Below, one piece after another: positions 53,933-62,424 of a stretch of DNA of 64,000 bases (its first letter is position 1; each line of letters begins with the position of its first letter). The translations under genes were made by a program, and so were the position numbers. The stretch is from Nocardia albiluteola (GTDB taxonomy: Bacteria > Actinomycetota > Actinomycetes > Mycobacteriales > Mycobacteriaceae), in the NCBI RefSeq assembly GCF_018860155.1, contig NZ_JAHKNI010000010.1, positions 248,001-312,000 of the forward strand, in the 5' to 3' direction. The notes under the pieces are model-generated. The model had not been told where the DNA came from. It saw nothing but the letters and a program-made list of their open reading frames with translations, and ran no database searches.

Positions 53933-54796
53933 TCAGTAGCGCGGGCCCCAGGCACCTGCCAGCGGGTCGAGTGCCTCGGCGGTGTGCAGGACACCGGCGA
54001 GGATATCGGTCGTGGGGCGACGGGAGATGGCCGCGAAACCCGCGGCCTCCAACTCGGCTCTGGCCGCATCGTCCCGGACGAGGTCGACGCAGGCGTCCAC
54101 CAGCTGGGGATACGGGACGGCGGCGATGCCGCCGCCCAGTTCGTCGTCGTCGTCGTCGCTGTGGCCGACCTCGGCGACGACCGCCTTGCGGTTGCTCAGC
54201 AGATATCCGACGCGCACGGTTTCCAGCACCCGGTATTCGGTGAGCGCGTGCAGGTTCAGCACCACCTTGGCACTGCCGATGATCTGATCCAGCGCACTGC
54301 CGTGGATACCGTGGCCGACATGGATCGTGCGCAGGCCCGCCCTGCGTAGCGCGGACAGAATCGCGAGCCGGCGCTGGGTGCCGCGGCCGTAGAACAGCAC
54401 GTCGACCTCCTGCTCGGGCATCGAGGGGACACGCTGCAGACACGGGTGGTGGCCGATGGGCACGTAATGCGCGTGCACTCCCCGCGCGCGCAGTTGCTCG
54501 ACATTGAGCCGCGAATAATCCCATACGACATTGGGCCGCAGCGCATCCAAGGCGACATGACCCATCCGCAGGGTATGTCCGCACACCGGCTCCAGCTGAT
54601 AAACGACCGATCTATCGGGGAATCGCTCCGGCGCGACGTAGTGCCCGAACACCACATCGATGTGCTCGGGAGCGTGCCCGCCGGCGTTCGTGGTGGTGTA
54701 GCCGAGATCGCGCAAAGCGGCGTCGACGCCGGTAACCACGTCGTCGAAGGCCGGTGTGACCAGGCTCGGATCCGCCAGTGTGACATTGAATTGCAT
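53933..54796 (-). CDS. Glycosyltransferase-like protein
   Basis: 287 aa from the ATG at 54796; the GTG at 54802 is an alternative two codons upstream. GT-B-like layout: VVYQLEPVCGH, a central VVWDYSRLNVEQLRARGVHAHYVPIG linker strand, then DVLFYGRGTQRRLAIL, VVLNLHALTEYRVLETVRVGYLLSNRKAVVAE, like CgeB-type and other family-1-related glycosyltransferases. It lies just after glycosyltransferase copy 2 (10 bp), so the two probably act together. Confidence 0.65.
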   Translation of the reverse strand: MQFNVTLADPSLVTPAFDDVVTGVDAALRDLGYTTTNAGGHAPEHIDVVFGHYVAPERFPDRSVVYQLEPVCGHTLRMGHVALDALRPNVVWDYSRLNVEQLRARGVHAHYVPIGHHPCLQRVPSMPEQEVDVLFYGRGTQRRLAILSALRRAGLRTIHVGHGIHGSALDQIIGSAKVVLNLHALTEYRVLETVRVGYLLSNRKAVVAEVGHSDDDDDELGGGIAAVPYPQLVDACVDLVRDDAARAELEAAGFAAISRRPTTDILAGVLHTAEALDPLAGAWGPRY

Positions 54797-54806
54797 GATC
54801 ACCGCC

Positions 54807-55880
54807 CTACAGGGTGTAGAAGCCGTCGCCCCACAGGGTGTGCAGGCGCCGGAAATACTCGTCGTACTGCTTGGCGACCGCCTCGGTGGAGAACTTGGAC
54901 ACCGCGTAGTCGCGGATCCCCTGGTAGTCGAGCTTGCCGACCGCCTCCGCGGCGTCGCAGAACTCGCGCAGCGTCCGGCAACGGAAGCCCTGCACGCCCT
55001 GCTGCACCGTCTCGCTGAATGCGCCCCAGTCCGTGGTGATCACGGGTGTCCCGCACAGCATGGCCTCGACGTGCACGCCGCCGAACGGCTCCAGATACAG
55101 CGACGGTGTGAATACTGCCCGGGCCCGGCTCATCAGCTCGCCGCGCCGCGCCACGTCGACGACTCCGACGTATTCGCCGTAATCCGGCGGGTGGCCGGCG
55201 CCGGCGACGATCAGCTTCGCGCCCAGCCGCTTGCAGGTGTCGACGGCGATCTGAAAGCCCTTGGCCTCGATCAGACGGCCGATGAACAGGAAATAGTCGT
55301 CTTTCTCGGCGGAGAACGGAAAGTCTTCGACCTCGAAGTAGTTCGGGATCACCGCGTCGTAGAACTGGCCGCGGTCGGACATGACTCCCTCGACAGTGGT
55401 GCGCGCGCCGTGCACCGCATGCATCCAGGCGTAGCTTTCGAACACCCGGTGCTTGGCGAATACTCCGCTGTAGCCGACGCCGTACTCGACCGTCTGCAGG
55501 TCGGGGAAGGCGTCGGCCAGTGGCTGCTGGCCGGATCCGGCGATGGCGCAGATGATGTCGCGCGGTTGTTTGCGCTTGGAGATCTCGGCGATGGTACGAG
55601 CGTTGGTGATCAGCCAGTGCGGGTCCTGCGAGTTCCAGCTGAACCAGTCGAATCCGTCCGCGAGTGTCTTCTCGCCGAACCATTCTCGCCGATCCTGCTC
55701 GGTGGTGACGGTGATCAGCTCGGTGCAGGCGGCCTCGTTCTCCTGCGAGGCGTACAGGAACACCTCGTGGCCCAAGCTCATCATCATGTCGCAGAACTTG
55801 CGCACCTTCTGCGTGTAGGCGCACGGCGAGTAGTACTTGGTGGTCTGCGTGTGGGGCAGCGCAGCGACGTGGAATCTCAT
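54807..55880 (-). CDS. Glycosyltransferase family 4-like, copy 2
   Basis: 357 aa from the ATG at 55880 (MRFHVAALPHTQTTK); the frame extends upstream without a good start. It has the same length and near-collinear sequence as copy 1 (46930-48003), including DDYFLFIGRLIEAKG, LIVAGAG and EPFGGVHVEAMLCGTPVITTD. They differ mainly in a central stretch after WFG and at the C-terminus (GDGFYTL against GEGFNAF). Cytosolic GT-B enzyme of unknown sugar specificity. The two copies are direct repeats 6.8 kb apart. Confidence 0.85.
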   Translation of the reverse strand: MRFHVAALPHTQTTKYYSPCAYTQKVRKFCDMMMSLGHEVFLYASQENEAACTELITVTTEQDRREWFGEKTLADGFDWFSWNSQDPHWLITNARTIAEISKRKQPRDIICAIAGSGQQPLADAFPDLQTVEYGVGYSGVFAKHRVFESYAWMHAVHGARTTVEGVMSDRGQFYDAVIPNYFEVEDFPFSAEKDDYFLFIGRLIEAKGFQIAVDTCKRLGAKLIVAGAGHPPDYGEYVGVVDVARRGELMSRARAVFTPSLYLEPFGGVHVEAMLCGTPVITTDWGAFSETVQQGVQGFRCRTLREFCDAAEAVGKLDYQGIRDYAVSKFSTEAVAKQYDEYFRRLHTLWGDGFYTL

Positions 55881-55939
55881 CGGCTCACTTGGTGCTCGTC
55901 GGTAATGGGTTGGCGCGGTGAGTAATCGGGCCGGGCCGA

Positions 55940-57394
55940 TCACTGACCGCCACCCTGGCCGGGGGGCGGTCCGCCGGGCGGATCGGGCCGCCCGGTGCCC
56001 AGGGTGTCGTGCGCGACCAGCGCGGACTGGCGGTCCAGCATCGGACCGGCCGGCAGCAGGCTCACGATCTGCCAGGGCGCCAGTTTCGGAGAGGACAGGC
56101 CCAGCATGGTCGCCGTGGCGGCATCGGGGATGCCGAACCGTACTCCGGTGTCGGTGATATAGAACAGCACCTCCCGCCGCGCGCTGTTCGGATCGATGCC
56201 GGTCACCTGCACGTATTCACCGGTCGACGGTGGTATGTAGGCGGCGTCGGCGCGCTGACCGCGCCCGCCGTCGACCAACGTGACCGGATGCATGTTCTCG
56301 GCCAGGGGCACCTGCTTGCCCACCAGCAGTTCCAGTTGCGCGGACGGGTTGCGCCGGTTACGTGACCAGTGCACACAGGCCACCGGCTCGTCGTCGGCGG
56401 AGACGATGCGCGGTTGTTGCGCCGGAAACTGGTCCACCGCAAGCTCGTCGACCACCGGCACGCCGGCGAGCGCGTCCGGCGGTACCCGCACGATGTCGGT
56501 CAGTCCCATGGAGCCGGCGGTGCGCACGACCTGTGCCGCGAACGGCGAGAGCCGCTGCACGCCGTTCGGCAGCGCCACGTACAGCATGGTGCCGCCGACG
56601 TTGTCGACCTGGATCACCGCACCTGCGGTGACGTTCGCCCACCGCACCGGGCTCGGCGCCCCTGAGCCCGGGACCGCCGGGGCGGTGAGGTCCGGCGCTG
56701 CCACCGTGGCGTTCAGCAGCCCGTCGCTGATCGGCCGCGGTCGCAGCCCCTGCAGTCCCAGGGCTGCCACGATCGCGGTGTTACGCATGTCGATGCGGGC
56801 GTGCTTGCCGTCGTAGACGAGATAGGTTGCCCGGCCCTGGGATACGAGCAGCGCCTCGTCGGCGGCCACCCCGCGGGTCATGGGGCCCAGTTGTGGCGGG
56901 CCGGACAGGACCGTGGATTTCACTCCGGTGGAGATGTCGTCGCACAAGGTCCAGTCGGACCTGTCGTGGTCGGCCGGGCCGGGCAGCGCCCCCGGCACGC
57001 CGGGGATGCCGAGCAGCGGCCCGCGCGGCAATGTCGCCAGCTTGCTGTCCTTCACCGAGGTCGGCGTCTCACTGCTGCCGGTGATCAGGCGCGCCGAGGC
57101 CAGGTTCAGCACCGGGTGCAGGGTGTTGCCCACCATGGCGTACATTGCGCCGCTGTCCGAACCCATGATGATCTTGGCCTCGCCGACCTGCCCCTGCGGG
57201 TGTATGAAGGCCAGCACCGCGCAGCCGCCGGTGCACAGCACCGCCAGCACCAGACCGGTGATCATGGAACGGAACTGTATGCGCATGGGATCATGCAACA
57301 TGCGGACATCACGACGCACTAGTGCGTGCTCGAAGCGCTGCAACAGAAATCGGTAACCATTGACCTGCGCTCGAGTGGTCAGTTGTGCCGGCAC
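55940..57394 (-). CDS. eccB: EccB, type VII secretion membrane/periplasmic protein
   Basis: 484 aa. The GTG at 57394 is preceded by GGAGGAG six bases upstream and gives the family start PAQLTTRAQVNGYRFLLQR. A single membrane helix at 44-64 follows DPMRIQFRSM. The large periplasmic part has four-repeat EccB strands with GPLLGIPGVPGALP, a Cys pair (SDWTLCDD and VACVHW), VRWANVTAGAVIQV and FGIPDAATATMLGL. The C-terminus is Pro/Gly-rich. The length is typical. It is transcribed away from eccE with a 97-bp shared upstream region. Confidence 0.95.
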   Translation of the reverse strand: MPAQLTTRAQVNGYRFLLQRFEHALVRRDVRMLHDPMRIQFRSMITGLVLAVLCTGGCAVLAFIHPQGQVGEAKIIMGSDSGAMYAMVGNTLHPVLNLASARLITGSSETPTSVKDSKLATLPRGPLLGIPGVPGALPGPADHDRSDWTLCDDISTGVKSTVLSGPPQLGPMTRGVAADEALLVSQGRATYLVYDGKHARIDMRNTAIVAALGLQGLRPRPISDGLLNATVAAPDLTAPAVPGSGAPSPVRWANVTAGAVIQVDNVGGTMLYVALPNGVQRLSPFAAQVVRTAGSMGLTDIVRVPPDALAGVPVVDELAVDQFPAQQPRIVSADDEPVACVHWSRNRRNPSAQLELLVGKQVPLAENMHPVTLVDGGRGQRADAAYIPPSTGEYVQVTGIDPNSARREVLFYITDTGVRFGIPDAATATMLGLSSPKLAPWQIVSLLPAGPMLDRQSALVAHDTLGTGRPDPPGGPPPGQGGGQ

Positions 57395-57491
57395 TGCAAA
57401 CTCCTCCACTATGCCCGCGATCACCCGAAACTGGCGGACGTGTGAGAGGCTACCGTAATGCGGGGATGAATGCTGATGGGAGACATGCCGA

Positions 57492-59276
57492 ATGGGTGAC
57501 ATTGCCGCCGCGCCGGAGCAGACCGCATCGGCCACAACAAATCCGGAGACAATCATGCAATCGGCCCAGGAGCCACCCGCGGGGCCGCCGCCATTGACAT
57601 CGGATAAGCCCGATGTATTTCATCATCTCCCGCTGCCGGTGATTCTGCCCGCGGCCACCCTCGGGGCAGGGGTGGGCACTGCGGTGATCGCATTCCACGG
57701 ACCGCTCCTGGCCGCACTCGCCGCGGGGGTTGTCGTGGCCGCATTCGGAGCTCTGCGAGTACATGGGAGAAATGTCTGGCGAATTCTTGCAATGCGCCTG
57801 GCACTGCGGTGGCGCGAAAGGCGTCAGAGCGGTGTTACGCCGAGCGTGGAACCGTTCGATGTGCCGGTCCCGGAATCCGATGGCAACATATACGGAATGC
57901 GCTGGGACGGCCGGTGCCTGATCACCATGGTGCGGGTCGAGCCGCGAGGTGTGGCACCGACCCTGCTCTCCCCGACGGTGATCCGCACTGCCGACGAGAT
58001 CCCGCTGGACGAGGTGGCGCGCTGCCTGTCCCAGTTCGACATCCGCCTGGCCGCCATCGACGTCGTCGCGCTCGGGGTCCGCGCCGGCGGCAACCACGAG
58101 GCGGTGCGGATATACGAGCAGATACTGGGATCGCTGCCGGCGACGGCGACACGTACAGTGTGGCTGACGCTGCGCTTGGATCCGATGGACAACACCGAGG
58201 CGATCGGTAATCGCGGCGGCGGCACCGAGGGCGCCGTCCGCACCGCCATGGTCGCCACCCGCCGGGTCGTCAACCGACTGGCCCGGCATGGTGTCCGGGT
58301 GCGGGTGCTGACCGCCGCCGAGTTGACCGCCGCGGAATCGGCCACCGGGCACGACATCGATCCGGGACAGTGGCTCGAGGACTGGCATGCGCTGCGCTGC
58401 AACGGTATCGAACTCGCCGGGTATACGATCCAGCCCGATCGGCTGAACTCCGATGTGATGGCGGGGATCTGGGCGGTGCCCGGACTCTCGACCATGGTGC
58501 GGTTGCAGGTGCGCCCGGCCGGGGGGTCCGCCGCCCGCCGCGAGTCCGGTGGGCGGGTGGCGGTCACCGCGCTGGTGCGGCACGACACCGCGGGCGCGGC
58601 CACCGAGGAGGTACGCACGAGACTGTCCGGACTGGGTTTGCGGCCGCTCACCGGGGTACAGCGGCAGATGCTGCTGGAAGGCGGGGACCATGGGGCCGCC
58701 TCCTTCGGCGTGCCCGCGGCCCTGACCTGGCTGACCGTGCCGTCCGGCGGATGTGGGCAGGTGATCGGCGCGACCACCGATGGGTTCGGTGTGGCAGTGC
58801 CGCTGTTCGGACCGGCGGTGCGGCGCGTGGAGATCGTGGGCAGTCTGTGGCTGGTGCAGCAAACGACACTGCGGGCGATGGCGGTGGGCGCCCGGGTGAT
58901 CGTGCACAGCACCCGGCCGCAGGATTGGGCGCATCTGGCCGAGCAGATCGGCGCACCGGAGGCGCTGTCGGTGTCACACCCCGGCGGTGGCGCCCAGCAC
59001 ACCGCCGCCGCGACGATGATCGTCTACGACGGCGTCGCCTCGGCCGGCCAGGTATCGGAGGCGACCGTGGTGCACGTGCGCGCCCCGGGTGAGGATGAGT
59101 CCGCGGCGATCCTCGACGCCGACGTCGTCCTCGTCGAATCCGCAGACCGGCGTGACGACGTGCGTATCCGCACCGCGGCAGGGGAGTTCGAGGTGCGAAT
59201 CGTGTCGATCCCGGAGGAGCTCCGGTATCTGTCCGGCGCGAATCCGGGCGGGGTGGAGACCTTGCAGCCGGCATGA
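57492..59276 (+). CDS. eccE: EccE, type VII secretion membrane protein
   Basis: 594 aa. ATG at 57492, GGGAGAC upstream. Two hydrophobic helices at ~48-90 (PLPVILPAATLGAGVGTAVIA and LLAALAAGVVVAAFGAL) precede a large cytosolic/periplasmic domain with GMRWDGRCLITMVRVEP, a typical EccE strand. The rest is Ala/Gly/Val-rich and partly repetitive. EccE sits at the edge of the ESX-type membrane complex. It is divergent from eccB and convergent with the esx operon. Confidence 0.9.
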   Translation: MGDIAAAPEQTASATTNPETIMQSAQEPPAGPPPLTSDKPDVFHHLPLPVILPAATLGAGVGTAVIAFHGPLLAALAAGVVVAAFGALRVHGRNVWRILAMRLALRWRERRQSGVTPSVEPFDVPVPESDGNIYGMRWDGRCLITMVRVEPRGVAPTLLSPTVIRTADEIPLDEVARCLSQFDIRLAAIDVVALGVRAGGNHEAVRIYEQILGSLPATATRTVWLTLRLDPMDNTEAIGNRGGGTEGAVRTAMVATRRVVNRLARHGVRVRVLTAAELTAAESATGHDIDPGQWLEDWHALRCNGIELAGYTIQPDRLNSDVMAGIWAVPGLSTMVRLQVRPAGGSAARRESGGRVAVTALVRHDTAGAATEEVRTRLSGLGLRPLTGVQRQMLLEGGDHGAASFGVPAALTWLTVPSGGCGQVIGATTDGFGVAVPLFGPAVRRVEIVGSLWLVQQTTLRAMAVGARVIVHSTRPQDWAHLAEQIGAPEALSVSHPGGGAQHTAAATMIVYDGVASAGQVSEATVVHVRAPGEDESAAILDADVVLVESADRRDDVRIRTAAGEFEVRIVSIPEELRYLSGANPGGVETLQPA

Positions 59277-59308
59277 GTGCAGCCGGCCTGGGTACGCACA
59301 CGTGCAGG

Positions 59309-59320
59309 CCCGGCGCCGGG
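59309..59320. terminator. Possible hairpin between eccE and the esx operon
   Basis: The palindrome CCCGGCGCCGGG lies in the 75-bp gap between the convergent eccE and esx stops, and the wider GGCCCG...CGGGCC could extend pairing. No T-tract. Weak evidence. Confidence 0.35.
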
Positions 59321-59351
59321 TGGCGACGGGCCTACATGTAGTCCGGGTCGG

Positions 59352-59660
59352 TTACCAGGTGAAGTCGCCGGCGACCTTGGTGTCGGTCGACCTGGCCCGA
59401 GTCAGCGAGTCCGTCACGTGCTGGGTTCCCTTGGACAGAATGTTGATCAGACCTTCCATATCAGCCATCAGACTTTTATGCTTCGCCTGGAAGGTCGCCG
59501 AGGCGCCGTTGTCGTTGCCGCTGTCCCAGCCTTGGCTCAGCAGATTGTTCGCCGCATCCTGGGCGTTCTGCATCTCCGTGGTCAGCGACTTGTTGTAACC
59601 ACTCAGATCGCCGACCAGGTTATTGACGGTGTTGTCGTCGTATTTCAATACGCCGCTCAT
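59352..59660 (-). CDS. WXG100 (ESAT-6-like) protein A
   Basis: 102 aa. ATG at 59660 with GAAGGGA upstream. Two amphipathic helices separated by GWDSGNDNGA, a variant of the WxG turn with Gly three residues after Trp. Length fits EsxA-like proteins. It ends in Trp and lacks a YxxxD/E signal. The partner is the gene just upstream, 64 bp away. Likely secreted as a heterodimer through the EccC-powered channel. Confidence 0.9.
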   Translation of the reverse strand: MSGVLKYDDNTVNNLVGDLSGYNKSLTTEMQNAQDAANNLLSQGWDSGNDNGASATFQAKHKSLMADMEGLINILSKGTQHVTDSLTRARSTDTKVAGDFTW

Positions 59661-59724
59661 GATGAATCCCTTCTCGAGTCTATATACTGCACGTTCGGGC
59701 GCTTATCGCCCGCGGTCGCAGGAA

Positions 59725-60033
59725 TTAGCTGTAGCTGGTGGCCAGCGATGTGAATCCGGACGTGCTTTCGTCGTCGGATGTGGCAACGGTCTTCTCGCCG
59801 GAATTCAGTGCCTCGGAGACCTGGGTCAGATCCTTGTTCACCTTGGTGATCTGCGCTTCCAGCTCTGTGGCAAAGGAGTTGAACGCGGAGTAAGCGGTAC
59901 CCTGCCAGCCCGACTTCGCGGCTTCTACCGAGGACCGCAGCTGATCCACGGTCTTGTTGATGGGGTCGATGACCGCGGCATAGGCGTTCGCGTACTTCTG
60001 GAATGTCGCAAAATCAAGATACTGGGTTGCCAT
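59725..60033 (-). CDS. WXG100 (CFP-10-like) protein B
   Basis: 102 aa from the ATG at 60033 (GAAGGGA nine bases upstream). The frame continues upstream but that part is not family-like. The turn is SGWQGTAYSAF, a canonical WxG. The helix ends in EALNSGEKTVATSDDES. No C-terminal YxxxD/E motif is seen, so the export signal may reside in another partner. Forms a pair with the 102-aa protein encoded downstream. Confidence 0.9.
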   Translation of the reverse strand: MATQYLDFATFQKYANAYAAVIDPINKTVDQLRSSVEAAKSGWQGTAYSAFNSFATELEAQITKVNKDLTQVSEALNSGEKTVATSDDESTSGFTSLATSYS

Positions 60034-60142
60034 TGGAAATCCCTTCGAGTATTGGATGGGTGAGTATCGGCGGAGACATGGCTCCGGCGGTTCGGACATT
60101 CGGAGGCTGCCGGTCGATCCCGGCATCGAAATCACACACGAG

Positions 60143-61003
60143 CTACGGCATCCACCTGCCTTCCGGCAGCGACTCGACCAGCGCGGCGATCACCTGTGCC
60201 ATGCGATGGTCGCTGCCCGGTGCGAGCGTGGTCCAGGTCTGGTCTGCGGCGGTGACGCTGCCGCCGCCGATGATCCGCCCGGCGGACGTGTCGTAGACGG
60301 CGGCCGCGGCGGGGGACCGCACGGCGAGGCCGTCGCGGTGGCTGTAGCAGACGATCTCGGCAATCGAATGCCGTTGGCGTAGCGCCAATCCGAGGGTGAC
60401 GGCGTCGTCCTGCGGCATGCCCAGGCCATAGGCGGCTGCCGTGTAGTCGGTGCCCGCGGCGTCGAGGCACCGCTGCAGGTCGGTGGTCGGGGCGCTGAAC
60501 GCCGGGACGTCGGCGGGCGGGCACGGTCCGAGCACGGCCAGCAGTGGGCGGGCCAGCGTCATCGGATCCTCGTCGGCCCACACCGTCCGCACGTCCAGCT
60601 CGTCACCGGTGCGAACCGCGACGGCGTGCTCGAGACCGCGGCGGACCAGGCAGAACCGGATCAGCGTGTCGGGTCCATGGGGCGTGCCCGCCGGTTCTGC
60701 GTGGTTACGCTCCGCTGCCGCCTCCGGACCTGACGCGGGCATGCCGGGGCGGTGGATTCGCGCGATCAGCTGGCGTTCGGGCCGGGCGAGCGCGAACAGC
60801 GCGGTGATCAGGTCGTCGTCGCGGACGTCGCCGACGGGATCCAGCACGCCGCGCTCACGCAGGTCGGCCTCGGCGGCGACCCGGGCCGCTGCGTGCTGCC
60901 CGTGGTCGGTGTGCCGGGGACGCACCGCAAGGGCGGTCGGCAGCGTCTGAACATCGAGTGCGGCTGCGACGGCCAGTATGCCGTCTGTGGTGAGGGTGGC
61001 CAA
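60143..61003 (-). CDS. espG: EspG family ESX secretion chaperone
   Basis: 286 aa. The TTG at 61003 follows the TAA of the PPE gene without a gap, so translation is probably coupled. EspG features: LTTDGILAVAAALDVQTLPTAL, DPVGDVRDDDLITALFALARPERQL, AVAVRTGDELDVRTVW and a C-terminal ISEIVCYSH-like strand with MAQVIAALVESLPEGR. In mycobacteria EspG binds the PPE tip, and here the PPE gene is immediately upstream. It is the second EspG in the window, likely for a different client set. Confidence 0.85.
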   Translation of the reverse strand: MATLTTDGILAVAAALDVQTLPTALAVRPRHTDHGQHAAARVAAEADLRERGVLDPVGDVRDDDLITALFALARPERQLIARIHRPGMPASGPEAAAERNHAEPAGTPHGPDTLIRFCLVRRGLEHAVAVRTGDELDVRTVWADEDPMTLARPLLAVLGPCPPADVPAFSAPTTDLQRCLDAAGTDYTAAAYGLGMPQDDAVTLGLALRQRHSIAEIVCYSHRDGLAVRSPAAAAVYDTSAGRIIGGGSVTAADQTWTTLAPGSDHRMAQVIAALVESLPEGRWMP

Positions 61004-62026
61004 TTACGACTCCAATTCCGGCGTCGCGGGGGCCATGACCTCTGCTGCGGCAGCGGGTGCCCTGCCGCCCAATACCGCAGGGGCGGTGGCGAATCCGGCA
61101 TTGACAATGATCGTCTCGGTGCCGCCGGCGTCGGCTGGGACCGCGCGGGGCGCCGGTGCTGGAAGGGGAGCGGGTGGGGCGACCGCCGAGGCTGGGGCGA
61201 CCACCGGTGGTGGCGCGGCGGTGACGGGCTGCGCCTGTACCACCTGCGCCGGCACGGGCGCGGGTGCGACGCCGGGCAGCGGCAGCGCGGGCATGGCCAG
61301 TGCCTCGCTGCCGACCGGGACCGTCGGGGCCGGTGGTTGCAGCGCGGACAGATCGATCTGTGGGAGATCGGACATGGCGTGCTGTAGCTGCGGCGGGCTC
61401 GCAGTGCTCCCGGGCGGCTGCGCATTCGCCGGCGTGCCGCGCGACTGCTCGGCAACGAAATTCGCGCCGGCGGACACCTCGGGTGCGGAATCCTGCTGCC
61501 ACGGGCGGGCCAGCTGCGCGCTGGCGGCCTCGTACGCCTGCATCACCCGCGCCGCCTGCTGCCGGATATCGTCGAGCTGTTGTTCGGCGGTATCCAGCAG
61601 GCCGGCCAGAGGGGCTCCAAGCAGGCTGTTGCGCATCAAATCCTCTGCCGCGCGGGCGGCCTGGGCGACCTCCACGAGATGGGGGAGGGTGGTGCGGGCG
61701 ATCTCATAGGCGGCCGCCTGCCGGGTGGCGATCGCGGCGTTGGCATGGGCCGAGGCGGTGATTCGATCCAGCCACTCGGTCAGCGCGGCAAGCTGATTCA
61801 GGCCGTCCGCGCTGGATGAGGACGCCCATGCGTCGCCGAGCACGGACAGGGTTGCGTGGTATTCCGTAGCGGCCTCACCCAATTCGGCGGCCAGTCCGGA
61901 GTAGGCGAGCCCGGCCCCGGCCATCGGTGCGGCACCGGGTCCGGTGGTCACTTCCTGTACCAGCTGTTCGGGCGGGACGGCCTCCCACACCGTGCCGGTG
62001 AACCCGGGCTTCGGTGGTGCCACCAT
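61004..62026 (-). CDS. PPE-family protein
   Basis: 340 aa. ATG at 62026. The N-terminal ~180 residues are the helical PPE bundle: FTGTVWEAVPPEQLVQEV contains the PPE-type start, then LAYSGLAAELGEAATEYHATL, WASSSSADGLNQLAALTEWLD and AAYEIARTTLPHLVEVAQAA. The C-terminal half is Pro/Ala-rich and disordered. It is probably exported together with the 101-aa protein encoded just upstream, with EspG downstream as chaperone. Confidence 0.9.
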   Translation of the reverse strand: MVAPPKPGFTGTVWEAVPPEQLVQEVTTGPGAAPMAGAGLAYSGLAAELGEAATEYHATLSVLGDAWASSSSADGLNQLAALTEWLDRITASAHANAAIATRQAAAYEIARTTLPHLVEVAQAARAAEDLMRNSLLGAPLAGLLDTAEQQLDDIRQQAARVMQAYEAASAQLARPWQQDSAPEVSAGANFVAEQSRGTPANAQPPGSTASPPQLQHAMSDLPQIDLSALQPPAPTVPVGSEALAMPALPLPGVAPAPVPAQVVQAQPVTAAPPPVVAPASAVAPPAPLPAPAPRAVPADAGGTETIIVNAGFATAPAVLGGRAPAAAAEVMAPATPELES

Positions 62027-62076
62027 CGTCTCGGTCCTCGTCTCGTTCTCACTGCTGGGAGGTCACTCGCGATCTG

Positions 62077-62382
62077 TCACAAAAGCCCGCGGAATGCCTC
62101 GACGGACTGGTCATCGGTGTCGCCGAACGAGTCCGAGTGCGAGCGCAGATTGGCGGCGATCTTGCGCAACTCGTGCACGCCCGTGCGATACGACTGCTGG
62201 AAGGAGTCGCCGACCTGATCGAAGGTCTGCCCGGTGTGCAGTGACACCCGATCGTTGGCGGCGGCCGCGGGGCGGAGCGAGATCTGCGCGTCGCGCAGAC
62301 TGCCCTCCAATCGGTCGGCCAACGTGTCCAGCCGACCGGCGGCCTGCCGGGCCAGTTCGTGATCGAAGGCGAGCTTACTCAC
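62077..62382 (-). CDS. EspC/PE-like small ESX protein
   Basis: 101 aa. GTG at 62382 with AAGGAG six bases upstream. A helical hairpin (KLAFDHELARQAAGRLDTLADRLEGSL, then a Gly-containing turn and FDQVGDSFQQSYRTGVHELRKIAANL). It sits 50 bp before the PPE gene, the place a PE partner usually occupies. The sequence looks more like EspC/DUF2580 proteins than PE proteins. No YxxxD/E motif is visible. Confidence 0.7.
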   Translation of the reverse strand: MSKLAFDHELARQAAGRLDTLADRLEGSLRDAQISLRPAAAANDRVSLHTGQTFDQVGDSFQQSYRTGVHELRKIAANLRSHSDSFGDTDDQSVEAFRGLL

Positions 62383-62424
62383 GGGAACTCCTTGTGAGAG
62401 TGTCGATGTCGGGAGGCGGGTCGC

